Below are positions 7,557 through 15,499 of a stretch of DNA of 63,758 bases, piece by piece. The stretch's first letter is position 1, and each line of letters opens with the position of its first letter. The stretch comes from Gammaproteobacteria bacterium (GTDB taxonomy: Bacteria > Pseudomonadota > Gammaproteobacteria > Steroidobacterales > GCA-2729495), in contig JABDLC010000057.1 in the NCBI GenBank assembly GCA_013001905.1, positions 1 to 63,758 of the forward strand, read 5' to 3'. Below the pieces are notes generated by a model. The model was not told where the DNA came from. It made no database searches and was given only the letters and a program-made list of their open reading frames with translations. Position numbers and translations under genes: made by a program.

Positions 7557-8399
7557 GTGTCTGAACAAACAACGAAGCCCGTCCTTGAGATTGTTATCGA
7601 GCCGCAGCCACGCTGGGGGCTAAAGGATCTGCGTGAGCTCGCGCAGTACGTTGACCTGCTGTATTTCCTCGTTTGGCGAACCATCAAGGTGGCGTATGCG
7701 CAGACCGTGGGCGGCATTGCCTGGGCACTGATTCAGCCTGCCTTTCAGGTGCTGGTCTTCTCACTGTTTTTCGGCGGCCTGCTAAACGTCGAGCCGGACG
7801 GCGGTGTGCCCTATATCCTGTTCTCGACGGTTGCGGTGATTCCGTGGACGTATATGTCTGCCACGATGAGCAGCGCCAGCAGCAGCCTGGTCGGCAACGC
7901 GGGCATGCTGTCGAAAATCTATTTCCCGCGGATTATTTATCCGCTGGTACCGGTCATCTTCAACCTGGTGACCTTCTTTATTTCGCTGATACTCGTAGCC
8001 GCGGTCATGATTTATTACGACGTGCAGCCCACGCGTCAGATGGTGTTTCTGCCGGTCTTCTTCCTACTGATGATCATTACGCCCCTGTCAGTCGGTTTGT
8101 GGCTGGCCTCGCTGGCTATTCGTTTTCGTGATGTGCAAATCGTGATGGGCTACTTCATGCGCATGGCAATTTATCTCGTGCCGGTGATGTACCCGACAGA
8201 GACGGTGCCGGATGAAGTGCGCAGTCTCTACATTCTGAATCCTTTCGTGGGTGTGATCGAAGGGTTCAATGCCTGCCTGCTGGGCAAGCCGCTGTATATG
8301 GATTCGCTGCTGACATCGGCGGTGATCAGTACGGTGTTGCTGCTCACTGGCCTGTTCTACTTCAAGCGCATGGAGCGCGTGATCGTGGACGTCGTCTAG
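7557..8399 (+). CDS. wzm: Polysaccharide ABC transporter permease (Wzm type)
   Basis: 280 residues with six membrane segments and a soluble N-terminus whose LAQYVDLLYFLVWRTIKV amphipathic stretch is typical of ABC-2 permeases that export O-antigen or capsule. The IAWALIQPAFQVLVF and LNPFVGVIEGFNA segments are also characteristic. With the next gene it should form an inner-membrane exporter for lipid-linked polysaccharide. The start is the GTG at 7557, with no strong ribosome-binding site. The ATPase gene follows after 17 bp. No glycosyltransferase genes adjoin it, so the glycan must be assembled by genes elsewhere. Confidence 0.9.
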   Translation: MSEQTTKPVLEIVIEPQPRWGLKDLRELAQYVDLLYFLVWRTIKVAYAQTVGGIAWALIQPAFQVLVFSLFFGGLLNVEPDGGVPYILFSTVAVIPWTYMSATMSSASSSLVGNAGMLSKIYFPRIIYPLVPVIFNLVTFFISLILVAAVMIYYDVQPTRQMVFLPVFFLLMIITPLSVGLWLASLAIRFRDVQIVMGYFMRMAIYLVPVMYPTETVPDEVRSLYILNPFVGVIEGFNACLLGKPLYMDSLLTSAVISTVLLLTGLFYFKRMERVIVDVV

Positions 8400-8416
8400 G
8401 CGGGCAGGGCAGGGAT

Positions 8417-9748
8417 ATGGCTAACAAGACACTGCAGGTCGAAGACGTCAGCAAGCTCTACCGGATCGGTAATGCATCCGATCTGGAGCGACAGGGTTCC
8501 AACCGTTTTTTGAACATGCTGCAGCGGCCGCTCACCAACTATCGCAAATATCGCTCGTTGTACCGGTTCACGGAAGCTGAACGCAGCGGCACGGCCGAAT
8601 CAAATGATGTGCTCTGGGCGTTGCGCAACGTGTCCTTCAGTGTCGAGCCCGGTGAGGTCATGGCGCTTGTGGGCGCTAACGGCGCGGGCAAATCAACTCT
8701 GCTTAAGATTATTTCACGCATCACGCCGCCGACAATGGGGCGGGTGACAGTGCGTGGCCGGGTCAGTTGTCTGCTGGAAGTCGGTACCGGTTTTCACCCG
8801 GAACTGACCGGTCGCGAAAACATTTATATGAACGGCACAATTCTCGGTATGCGTAAGCGTGAAGTGGATGCCCGATTTGACGATATTGTCGAATTCTCAG
8901 GGGTCGGCAAGTTTATCGATACGCCGACCAAGCGTTTCTCCAGCGGCATGAATGTGCGGCTGGCGTTTGCAGTGATGGCGCATCTGGAGCCGGAACTGTT
9001 AATCGTCGATGAAGTGCTGGCTGTTGGTGACGCGGAATTCCAGCGCAAGTGCCTGAACACGATGAGTGATGTCGGCAAGCATGGCAAGACGGTGCTTTTT
9101 GTGTCGCATAACATGGCTGCAGTCACGCGTCTGTGCACGCGCGGCATTCTGATTCGCGACGGTGAGGCGGTTATGGATGGTTCTGCCGCCGATGTGGTGC
9201 ACGCCCATCTGACCCACGGCAGTAGTGAAGTTGCTGAACGCGAATGGGCGGATATAAATGAGGCCCCGGGTGATGATGCGGTCCGCCTGCGCGCTGTGCG
9301 CGTGGTATCCGACAGTGGTGCGCCCATTGGTGCAATCGAGTCGGACAAGGCAATAGGATTGCAAATGACTTATGACGTGCTTGAGCCGGGTCATGTGCTG
9401 AGCCCTTACTTTACGGTTGTCAGCGACGCCGGTACTGACCTGTTTACAACCATAGACCCGGACCCGGCGGCAGGCGAAGTCGCTCGCAAGCCGGGTCGCT
9501 ATACGTCAACCGCGTGGGTGCCCGCCAATCTGCTGGCAGAAGGCAGTCACTACCTGCGTGTTGTGATGCGCTCCGTGCAAGCCAAGCACCGGCCCTTTAC
9601 CGAACGTGACGTGGTTGCATTTACAGTTGTCGATGCTGAGGGCGGCGCGGCCAGCAGCTGGTGGGAAGGCAAGCCCAGCGGGATCATAAAGCCGCAGCTG
9701 GAGTGGGGCACAGAGTATGTGCAGCCCGATATGGTGATTGAGGGTTAA
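8417..9748 (+). CDS. wzt: Polysaccharide ABC transporter ATPase with C-terminal glycan-recognition domain (Wzt type)
   Basis: 443 residues. The ATPase domain has Walker A GANGAGKST (about residues 87-95), the signature RFSSGMNVRLAF and Walker B LLIVDEVLAVGD. From about residue 290 a beta-rich C-terminal extension (ending near WGTEYVQPDMVIEG) matches the Wzt C-terminal domain, which in known systems recognises the finished non-reducing end of the O-polysaccharide. Its presence implies chain-terminated glycan export. It is cotranscribed with the permease. The stop codon abuts the stop of the convergent outer-membrane protein gene with no base between. Confidence 0.92.
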   Translation: MANKTLQVEDVSKLYRIGNASDLERQGSNRFLNMLQRPLTNYRKYRSLYRFTEAERSGTAESNDVLWALRNVSFSVEPGEVMALVGANGAGKSTLLKIISRITPPTMGRVTVRGRVSCLLEVGTGFHPELTGRENIYMNGTILGMRKREVDARFDDIVEFSGVGKFIDTPTKRFSSGMNVRLAFAVMAHLEPELLIVDEVLAVGDAEFQRKCLNTMSDVGKHGKTVLFVSHNMAAVTRLCTRGILIRDGEAVMDGSAADVVHAHLTHGSSEVAEREWADINEAPGDDAVRLRAVRVVSDSGAPIGAIESDKAIGLQMTYDVLEPGHVLSPYFTVVSDAGTDLFTTIDPDPAAGEVARKPGRYTSTAWVPANLLAEGSHYLRVVMRSVQAKHRPFTERDVVAFTVVDAEGGAASSWWEGKPSGIIKPQLEWGTEYVQPDMVIEG

Positions 9749-11146
9749 TCAGAAGCGATACGTAATCGTGCCGACAAACGCATTACTCTTCCGAATCGAA
9801 TTATTGACCCGGTTGACCTCGCCGGTTACCAATACCTCTTCGGGGTCACGTTTGCGGTAGATATAGACGCCGGAAACGGTCAGCTTCTCGGACAGCCGCC
9901 AGCCTAAACTCGTGTCAACTCTGTAAAACAGTATCGTCGTGTCTCTGAATGTGCTGCTCGACGTGCGCTCGGATCCGGAGCCCTCAACCCTTATTGACAG
10001 TTTGGGCGCCAGGCGATAAACAAAAAAGCCGCCTAATTCGATATTGTCAGAGGGTGTGCCATCGGTTTGCGTCGTGACTCCACGACTCGCGCTCAGTTCA
10101 AATCGATACCGTTGTCCGGCGTTGGTCAGGTTTAAACTGTAGTTGCGGCCGTCGAAGCCCAAATCCTGCGTGAAAGCGGGGCCGCCAAATGCCACCGTGG
10201 TGCTTTTACTGGTGGTGTCCTGTTGGCCGAAATTCAGGTCCAACCGCGTGTTTTCTGACCACTGATACCGCCACGACAGATTGTAGGTTGTGGTCTCGCT
10301 CTCTGTTAGAAACTCGGCGTCCGCCACGCCGTACGGATAAATTGCCCGGATGACGGCATACTCTTCGGGCGTTAGCCCGGCCGGTACATCAGGGCAAAAC
10401 ACATCCATCGTAAAGTCAGGTACCAGATCGAAGCCATCCGCGCAGGTGCCGGTCGCGCCGGGACGTTCAGAGTCAGAGTCCGCACCCGACAGAAAAAAAC
10501 CGAGTGACTGGCGTGGGGTTATGGATCGCAGATACTGGAGTGACCAGGACAGCGAGTCGATATCTGCTCGCGGTCGTGCCGTGTCCTCAAGCTTATGGTC
10601 CGTGATGGTGAAAGATGCCGCGGCTGACACGCTGTCTTTCTGGGTCAGCGACCAGTTGAATGAGGGCGAGATCCGGTAGCGTTCACGGATATCATCAAGG
10701 TTTTCAAAATCCGATCCGCCGCCGCCAATATCATCGCCGGGGCTGTAGTCTTCTGCAGACAATACGTTAAGCCTGTCGTACGACGCGGACAGGCTCAACG
10801 AGTGGAGCGGTGCAACCTTGGTGGCATCGCCGCGCAGGTAATAGTCGGTGCGACTCAGTTGTTCGAAGTCGCTGTCCGGGTACTCTAGATGACGCACCCG
10901 CGGCGATACCGTTACTGTGTACGAGGGTTCCGCTTTGACGAAATCAGCTTCAGCCAGTCCAAACAGATAGGTTGTGGCACGGTCCTGACCACGTATTTGT
11001 GATTCCGGCTCCAGTGCCGGGTTGTCGTTGTAGCTGACGCCGGACTGGACTGTCGGAAACATTTCCCAGCTACCAGCCATTGCACCTGAGCACAGGGAAC
11101 AGGCACTCAGCGCCACGCAGATACGCAGTTGGCGACTTTTCATCAT
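9749..11146 (-). CDS. Outer-membrane beta-barrel protein of a polysaccharide/PEP-CTERM system
   Basis: 465 residues: a signal peptide (MMKSRQLRICVALSACSLC then SGAMA), then alternating polar/aromatic strands throughout and a terminal phenylalanine in VGTITYRF, the hallmark of an outer-membrane barrel. Size and position behind a short Wza-like export gene fit the outer-membrane protein family associated with PEP-CTERM exopolysaccharide loci (TIGR03016-like), but I cannot run that model. It lies 11 bp downstream of the export gene and is probably cotranscribed. It may form the outer pore for the secreted glycan. Barrel call strong, exact family tentative. Confidence 0.75.
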   Translation of the reverse strand: MMKSRQLRICVALSACSLCSGAMAGSWEMFPTVQSGVSYNDNPALEPESQIRGQDRATTYLFGLAEADFVKAEPSYTVTVSPRVRHLEYPDSDFEQLSRTDYYLRGDATKVAPLHSLSLSASYDRLNVLSAEDYSPGDDIGGGGSDFENLDDIRERYRISPSFNWSLTQKDSVSAAASFTITDHKLEDTARPRADIDSLSWSLQYLRSITPRQSLGFFLSGADSDSERPGATGTCADGFDLVPDFTMDVFCPDVPAGLTPEEYAVIRAIYPYGVADAEFLTESETTTYNLSWRYQWSENTRLDLNFGQQDTTSKSTTVAFGGPAFTQDLGFDGRNYSLNLTNAGQRYRFELSASRGVTTQTDGTPSDNIELGGFFVYRLAPKLSIRVEGSGSERTSSSTFRDTTILFYRVDTSLGWRLSEKLTVSGVYIYRKRDPEEVLVTGEVNRVNNSIRKSNAFVGTITYRF

Positions 11147-11157
11147 GATCAGGGTGC

Positions 11158-11727
11158 TCAGGGGACGATAACGACGTCACCGGCCTGCAGCAAAATGTTC
11201 TGCTCCAGCCGTTTACCTTTCTCGATATCCCGATAGCGGAACTCGATTGATTGCAGCCCCGCATCAGACCGTCGCATGATGCGGATGTCGTTGACTTCGG
11301 CAAACGGGGTGGTGCCGCCGGCGATCGCAAGTGCCTGCAGGACATCGACCTGCGGGTTGGCGACAAATTCACCCGGCCGGTTGACCTGGCCGATCACATA
11401 GACTTTGTTACCGTTGATCTGCACCGCGGAGACGTTGATGACCAGGTCGGGTATCAGCCGCGACAAACGTTCAGTCAGCAGGGCGCGAATGTCTTCCACG
11501 CTGTTGCCTTCGGCTTGCACGTCGCCGGCAAGGGGAAATGAGAACTTGCCGTCAGGGCGCACCAGCACCTCACCCTGCAGATCGGGCTCCCGCCAGACGG
11601 AGATCGACAGGATATCGCCGGCATTGATCTTGTAGTCATTGGCGGTGGCCGGGTTCTGGGCGGCAGCCGGCAGGCTGAAAAAAGCGGTGATAGCGAGCAG
11701 TGCGCCTAGCAGTCGTGATTTGTCCAT
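11158..11727 (-). CDS. Polysaccharide export protein, short Wza type (PEP-CTERM system-like)
   Basis: 189 residues: a Sec signal peptide without lipobox (LPAAAQN), the polysaccharide biosynthesis/export domain starting YKINAGDILSISVWREPDLQ, and one SLBB-like segment with VYVIGQVNRPGEF ending QAGDVVIVP. Full Wza is a lipoprotein of about 380 residues; this is the half-length periplasmic form typical of exosortase-associated loci. It should link an inner-membrane exporter to the outer-membrane barrel encoded behind it. No Wzc/Wzz copolymerase gene is next to it. The gene is divergent from the WecA-like transferase. Confidence 0.88.
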   Translation of the reverse strand: MDKSRLLGALLAITAFFSLPAAAQNPATANDYKINAGDILSISVWREPDLQGEVLVRPDGKFSFPLAGDVQAEGNSVEDIRALLTERLSRLIPDLVINVSAVQINGNKVYVIGQVNRPGEFVANPQVDVLQALAIAGGTTPFAEVNDIRIMRRSDAGLQSIEFRYRDIEKGKRLEQNILLQAGDVVIVP

Positions 11728-12052
11728 ATCGTGTGTTCCTGAGCAAACAGTCCTTTTTTTGTTCTCTGCGCGGATATTACCGGAACCGCAGATCCAAAGC
11801 TGCCAAGGGCTATAAGGGATCCGAGGGGGCCGTTATGAGCTGCGTTGCAGCAAACACCTACGCCCGGGGATAGTTTTCCGGCGCCGGTTTCGTGTAGTGT
11901 GCCTCGTCGGAGCCGCGGCAACCCTGAATTTGCTGCACTGTGAGAAATTTCACGTAATACCTCGTCGAAATCAATGATACTGGCCCGAACCCTCTGTCTG
12001 TGGCCCGCCTGAACCGGTTACCTAAAGCTGATCTGAACATCGTTCCAATTGC
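11728..12052. other. Divergent intergenic regulatory region (325 bp)
   Basis: I see no coding capacity with a start site and codon pattern like the neighbours. It contains a CRP-like site and a matching -10 facing right, and a run of seven T (11754-11760) close to the export gene. No convincing promoter facing left was found. Confidence 0.6.
11939..11988 (+). promoter_or_regulatory. CRP-like operator and class II-type promoter for the WecA-like gene
   Basis: TGTGA-GAAATT-TCACG (11939-11954) matches nine of ten bases of the CRP consensus TGTGA-N6-TCACA. GATACT (11976-11981) is a fair -10, giving a start at the A at 11988; the operator centre at 11946.5 is then at -41.5, the position of class II CRP promoters, which tolerate a poor -35. 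The start position is inferred. Confidence 0.55.
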
Positions 12053-13243
12053 ATGAGTCTGCTTCTTCCATTCCTCGCATTCGCCGTCACCGCCGTGTTG
12101 ATCATGGTGTTGCGTCCCCTGGCGCAGTCGGTCGGGCTGGTGGATGTGCCGACCACGCGCAAGAGCCATAAAGGCAATGTTCCGCTGATCGGCGGTATCG
12201 CTATTTTTGCGGCGCTGACATCCGTGTCAGCCCTGCAATTTGTGATGACCGGCGCGTTGCCGGAGCAGTTTGTGGCGTTGTCGGTTAGCTCGACACTGCT
12301 CGTGATCGTCGGCATCTGGGATGACTTCACTGACCTGCCGGCCAAAGGTCGCCTGATTGCGCAGGTCATTGCCGCGCTGATTACCGTATATGGCGGCGGT
12401 GTGATGCTCACCGACCTTGGTAATCTGTCACCGACCGGCTCGCTACTCGAGTTGGGTATTCTGTCGGTACCGTTCACCGTATTCGCCTGCCTCGGCATCA
12501 TTAATGCGATGAATATGTGCGACGGGCTGGATGGTTTGAGTGGCAGTCTCGCGCTGATTTCCTTACTCGGTTTGGGTACAGCCAACGCGTTGTGGGGTGA
12601 CCCGACGCATCAGTACCTCATCGTCTTGCTGTCGGCATGTGTCGCAGGCTTTTTGATGTTCAATCTGCGTACTCTGTGGCGCTCCCGTGCCTGGGTTTTT
12701 CTCGGCGATGCGGGCAGCATGTTGCTGGGATTGATGCTGTGCTGGCTCAGTATCGATTTATCGCAGGGTTCTGACCGGGTCATCAGCCCGGCTGCAGCAC
12801 TCTGGTTTTTAATGCTGCCTATCTACGATGCAGTCAGCATGATGTTGCGGCGGATTCTTAAGGGTCAGTCGCCGTTTGCGGCGGACCGCGAGCATTTGCA
12901 TCACATCTTCTTGCTGGCGGGCTTTTCTGTCGGCGAGTCAGTCACGCTGATGAGCGGCATCGCCGTTATCGGTGTGATGATAGGTCTGGGCGGCACGTTC
13001 TTTGGTGTGCACGACCTTGTGCTCGCAGGCTTTTTCCTGATTGGCGGGGGTCTGTACTTCTGGACGGTCCGTCGTGCCTGGCGCGTCATGCGTTTTCTGC
13101 GCCGCTCGATATGCCGCCGCAATTCAATTGACCGACGCCTGAGCAGTACTGAACGGCGCGTGCGTCAGGACCCGGCTTACGCAGGGCCGGAGCGCCGTTC
13201 CGGAATCGACCGTCGGCAACTGAACCGACGCGCCGGCGACTAA
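12053..13243 (+). CDS. WecA/MraY-family undecaprenyl-phosphate sugar-1-phosphate transferase
   Basis: 396 residues with about ten or eleven membrane segments. It carries the family motifs: RKSHKGNVPLIGG near residue 40, NAMNMCDGLDGLSG (Asp-rich, Mg binding), VFLGDAGSMLLG, and the WecA-type carbohydrate-recognition loop REHLHHIF. The reaction joins a HexNAc-1-phosphate to undecaprenyl phosphate and starts polysaccharide synthesis. A basic cytoplasmic tail of about 50 residues with two IDRR repeats and a GPERRSG motif is an extra not seen in E. coli WecA. Placement beside export genes suggests that it primes the exported glycan. Sugar specificity is unknown. Confidence 0.88.
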   Translation: MSLLLPFLAFAVTAVLIMVLRPLAQSVGLVDVPTTRKSHKGNVPLIGGIAIFAALTSVSALQFVMTGALPEQFVALSVSSTLLVIVGIWDDFTDLPAKGRLIAQVIAALITVYGGGVMLTDLGNLSPTGSLLELGILSVPFTVFACLGIINAMNMCDGLDGLSGSLALISLLGLGTANALWGDPTHQYLIVLLSACVAGFLMFNLRTLWRSRAWVFLGDAGSMLLGLMLCWLSIDLSQGSDRVISPAAALWFLMLPIYDAVSMMLRRILKGQSPFAADREHLHHIFLLAGFSVGESVTLMSGIAVIGVMIGLGGTFFGVHDLVLAGFFLIGGGLYFWTVRRAWRVMRFLRRSICRRNSIDRRLSSTERRVRQDPAYAGPERRSGIDRRQLNRRAGD

Positions 13244-13253
13244 CGTCCGGCGA

Positions 13254-13913
13254 TTAGTCGGCCGCTGCCCTGATCCAGGTAGCGGCTACCACCCAGTCCG
13301 GAGTGACCTGATAGCGCCCTTGCAAAGCGGCTGCCAGCGGGGGTGGAACCCGGTCGGTGTGCGGCTGCGCTGCAAACGTTCCGTCAGCTTTATCAAATTC
13401 GACCACCATCTCCTGAAAGTCGAGGTAGCTGCCGACCAGCGGGTACAGTGTTTTGTAGATCGCTTCTTTGGCGCTGAATATCAGTTTCGCCTGTGCGCCG
13501 TCGGCCGAACGTTCGTCAGGGCGCAGAATCAGTGCATGGGTGCTCTCATCGAGCGGTTCAGCGGTTTCGATATCAAGGCCGAGTGAACGGTAGCCATCGC
13601 GATGCGCAACGACCGCCGCCGCGATGTCACCCGTGTGGCTGATCGAGCCGCAGATTTGGTCAGGCCAGACAGGCGAGCGGTCTTCGTGCTTCAGCACCGG
13701 CGCCGGCGCATGCCCCAATTGTTGCATGGCTTGCCGCGCACAGTGACGACCGTGGGTGAATTCCCTGAGCCGCTTCGCGACCATCGCGGTGGTCTGGTGT
13801 TGTTCCTCCGGCAGCAGGGCTGCATCCGTGGGGCATGTAACCGAGCCCGCCACCGCAACGTCGTCCGGGAAAAGCCCGGCTATCAGACGTTGCAGTTCGC
13901 GATTGTTCATCAT
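13254..13913 (-). CDS. 4'-phosphopantetheinyl transferase, EntD type
   Basis: 219 residues from the MMNNREL start. It has the EntD-like N-terminus (FPDDVAVAGSVT, then REFTHGRHCARQAM), the SISHTGDIAAAVVA segment, LGLDIE with the Mg-binding acid residues, and the catalytic FSAKEAIYKTLYP. These enzymes move phosphopantetheine from CoA onto carrier-protein serines of siderophore, polyketide or fatty-acid systems. No carrier-protein, NRPS or PKS gene is in the window. An upstream start at 14042 would overlap the gltX control region and add a sequence unlike the family. It is divergent from gltX with 142 bp between. Confidence 0.85.
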   Translation of the reverse strand: MMNNRELQRLIAGLFPDDVAVAGSVTCPTDAALLPEEQHQTTAMVAKRLREFTHGRHCARQAMQQLGHAPAPVLKHEDRSPVWPDQICGSISHTGDIAAAVVAHRDGYRSLGLDIETAEPLDESTHALILRPDERSADGAQAKLIFSAKEAIYKTLYPLVGSYLDFQEMVVEFDKADGTFAAQPHTDRVPPPLAAALQGRYQVTPDWVVAATWIRAAAD

Positions 13914-14055
13914 CCACGGAGTGTGCCGAATCCTATGGCTGAATCCCAGTGTCATTCCAAGTGCTAATTCAGGCGCCGGTGCCAATGTCAGCTCTGCTAG
14001 AATTGCGGCCCCATTTCTTCGGCCCGGCTGCAGTCGGGTCACTGCACGGATTGGT

Positions 14056-15462
14056 ATGAAAACCCGTTTTGCTCCCAGCCCGACCGGCTATCTGCACATT
14101 GGTGGCGTGCGCACGGCACTGTTCTCGTGGCTGCACGCCCGTCATCACGGCGGTCAGTTTGTGCTGCGTATTGAAGATACCGATCGTGAGCGCTCCACAC
14201 AGGAATCCATCGACATCATTCTCGAGGGTCTTGAATGGCTCGGGCTGGACTGGGACGAGGGTCCGCACTATCAAAGCCAGCGCTCGGAGCGCTACGCGGA
14301 ACAAGCCGAACAATTGCTGGCCGAGGGTAGGGCTTACCGTTGCTATTGCACCAAAGACGAACTCGACGCGATGCGTGAGGCGCAGGTGGCGCGCGGTGAG
14401 AACCCCCGCTATGACGGACGTTGCCGCGATCGTCAGGAGGCGCGTGATGGCGTCGACCCGGTCGTGCGATTCCGGACGCCTGACACCGGTCAGGTGGTGA
14501 TTGAAGATCTGGTGCGAGGCACCGTCGTCTACGAGAACGACATGCTCGACGATCTGGTTATTGTCAGGCCGGATGGCTCGCCGACTTTTCACTTTTGCAA
14601 TGTCATTGATGACGCAGACATGGGGATCACGCATGTCATCCGCGGTGATGACCATCTCAACAACACGGCGCGTCATCTGCATCTGATCGAAGGCATGGGC
14701 TTCGACCGCCCCGTGTTTGCGCATCTGCCGCTGATCATGGGCGAAGACGGCGCCAAGTTGTCGAAACGCCATGGCGCTGTGAACGTGCTGGAGTATCGTG
14801 ACGAAGGCTATTTGCCGGATGCGGTGATCAATTACCTCGCGCGTCTGGGCTGGTCGCACGGTGATCAGGAAGTGTTCAGCCGGGACGAGTTGATTGCGCT
14901 GTTTGATATCAGTGATGCCAACGCCTCGGCGTCGCGGTTCAGCAGCGAAAAACTCACCTGGCTGAATCAGCAATACATCATGGCGGCCGATCCGGACGCG
15001 CTGGTTGCACCGTTTCTGGCGCAGCTGCGGTCTGCCAATCTGGACCCGGACAACGGGCCGGACCCGGTGCGCGTTATCACCGGTTACCGTGAACGCGCCG
15101 AGACCTTGCGGCAGCTGGCAGAAACGGTTGCCTATCTTTATCAGGACGACATGTCGGTTGATCCGGGTGCGGCGAAGAAACAACTGCGCCCGGTGATGAT
15201 CGAGCCGTTCCGCACACTGACAGAAAAATTATCTGCCGTCACCGACTGGCAAGCGACCGCGGTGCATGCTGCGGTCGACGAGGCGGCTGCAGCCCATGAG
15301 CTCAAGTTCGGCAAGATCGGCCAACCGGTGCGCGTCGCGGTGACGGGTGGCCCTGTGTCACCGCCGATTGATGTCACGCTCGAACTGGTGGGCCGGGAGC
15401 GCACGCTGGCGCGCTTGCAGGCAGCCATCGGCATGATGGAGGCGCGCGCGGCGGCGAGCTAA
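14056..15462 (+). CDS. gltX: Glutamyl-tRNA synthetase
   Basis: 468 residues, normal length. The class I HIGH motif appears as HIGG (residues 14-17) and KMSKS as AKLSKR (about residue 234). The protein charges tRNA-Glu with glutamate in the cytoplasm. CYC near residue 98 and the later GRC match three of the zinc ligands of the E. coli enzyme, but the residue where E. coli has His after GRC-R is Asp here. The ATG at 14056 begins directly with the conserved MKTRFAPSPTG; the frame stays open 300 bp upstream, but that stretch is antisense to the transferase gene. It converges on mtnA. Confidence 0.97.
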   Translation: MKTRFAPSPTGYLHIGGVRTALFSWLHARHHGGQFVLRIEDTDRERSTQESIDIILEGLEWLGLDWDEGPHYQSQRSERYAEQAEQLLAEGRAYRCYCTKDELDAMREAQVARGENPRYDGRCRDRQEARDGVDPVVRFRTPDTGQVVIEDLVRGTVVYENDMLDDLVIVRPDGSPTFHFCNVIDDADMGITHVIRGDDHLNNTARHLHLIEGMGFDRPVFAHLPLIMGEDGAKLSKRHGAVNVLEYRDEGYLPDAVINYLARLGWSHGDQEVFSRDELIALFDISDANASASRFSSEKLTWLNQQYIMAADPDALVAPFLAQLRSANLDPDNGPDPVRVITGYRERAETLRQLAETVAYLYQDDMSVDPGAAKKQLRPVMIEPFRTLTEKLSAVTDWQATAVHAAVDEAAAAHELKFGKIGQPVRVAVTGGPVSPPIDVTLELVGRERTLARLQAAIGMMEARAAAS

Positions 15463-15499
15463 GGTCGGGGCCGCAATGGTCGGTCAGTCCAGTTGCGGG

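Noticed and set aside
11706-11921. Small minus-strand frame in the wza-wecA gap
   Set aside because: No ribosome-binding site, no recognisable domain, and it overlaps the wza start region.
13969-15183. 404-codon open frame on the minus strand opposite gltX
   Set aside because: It is fully antisense to gltX, whose motifs are intact, and its translation matches no family; high GC leaves the opposite strand open.
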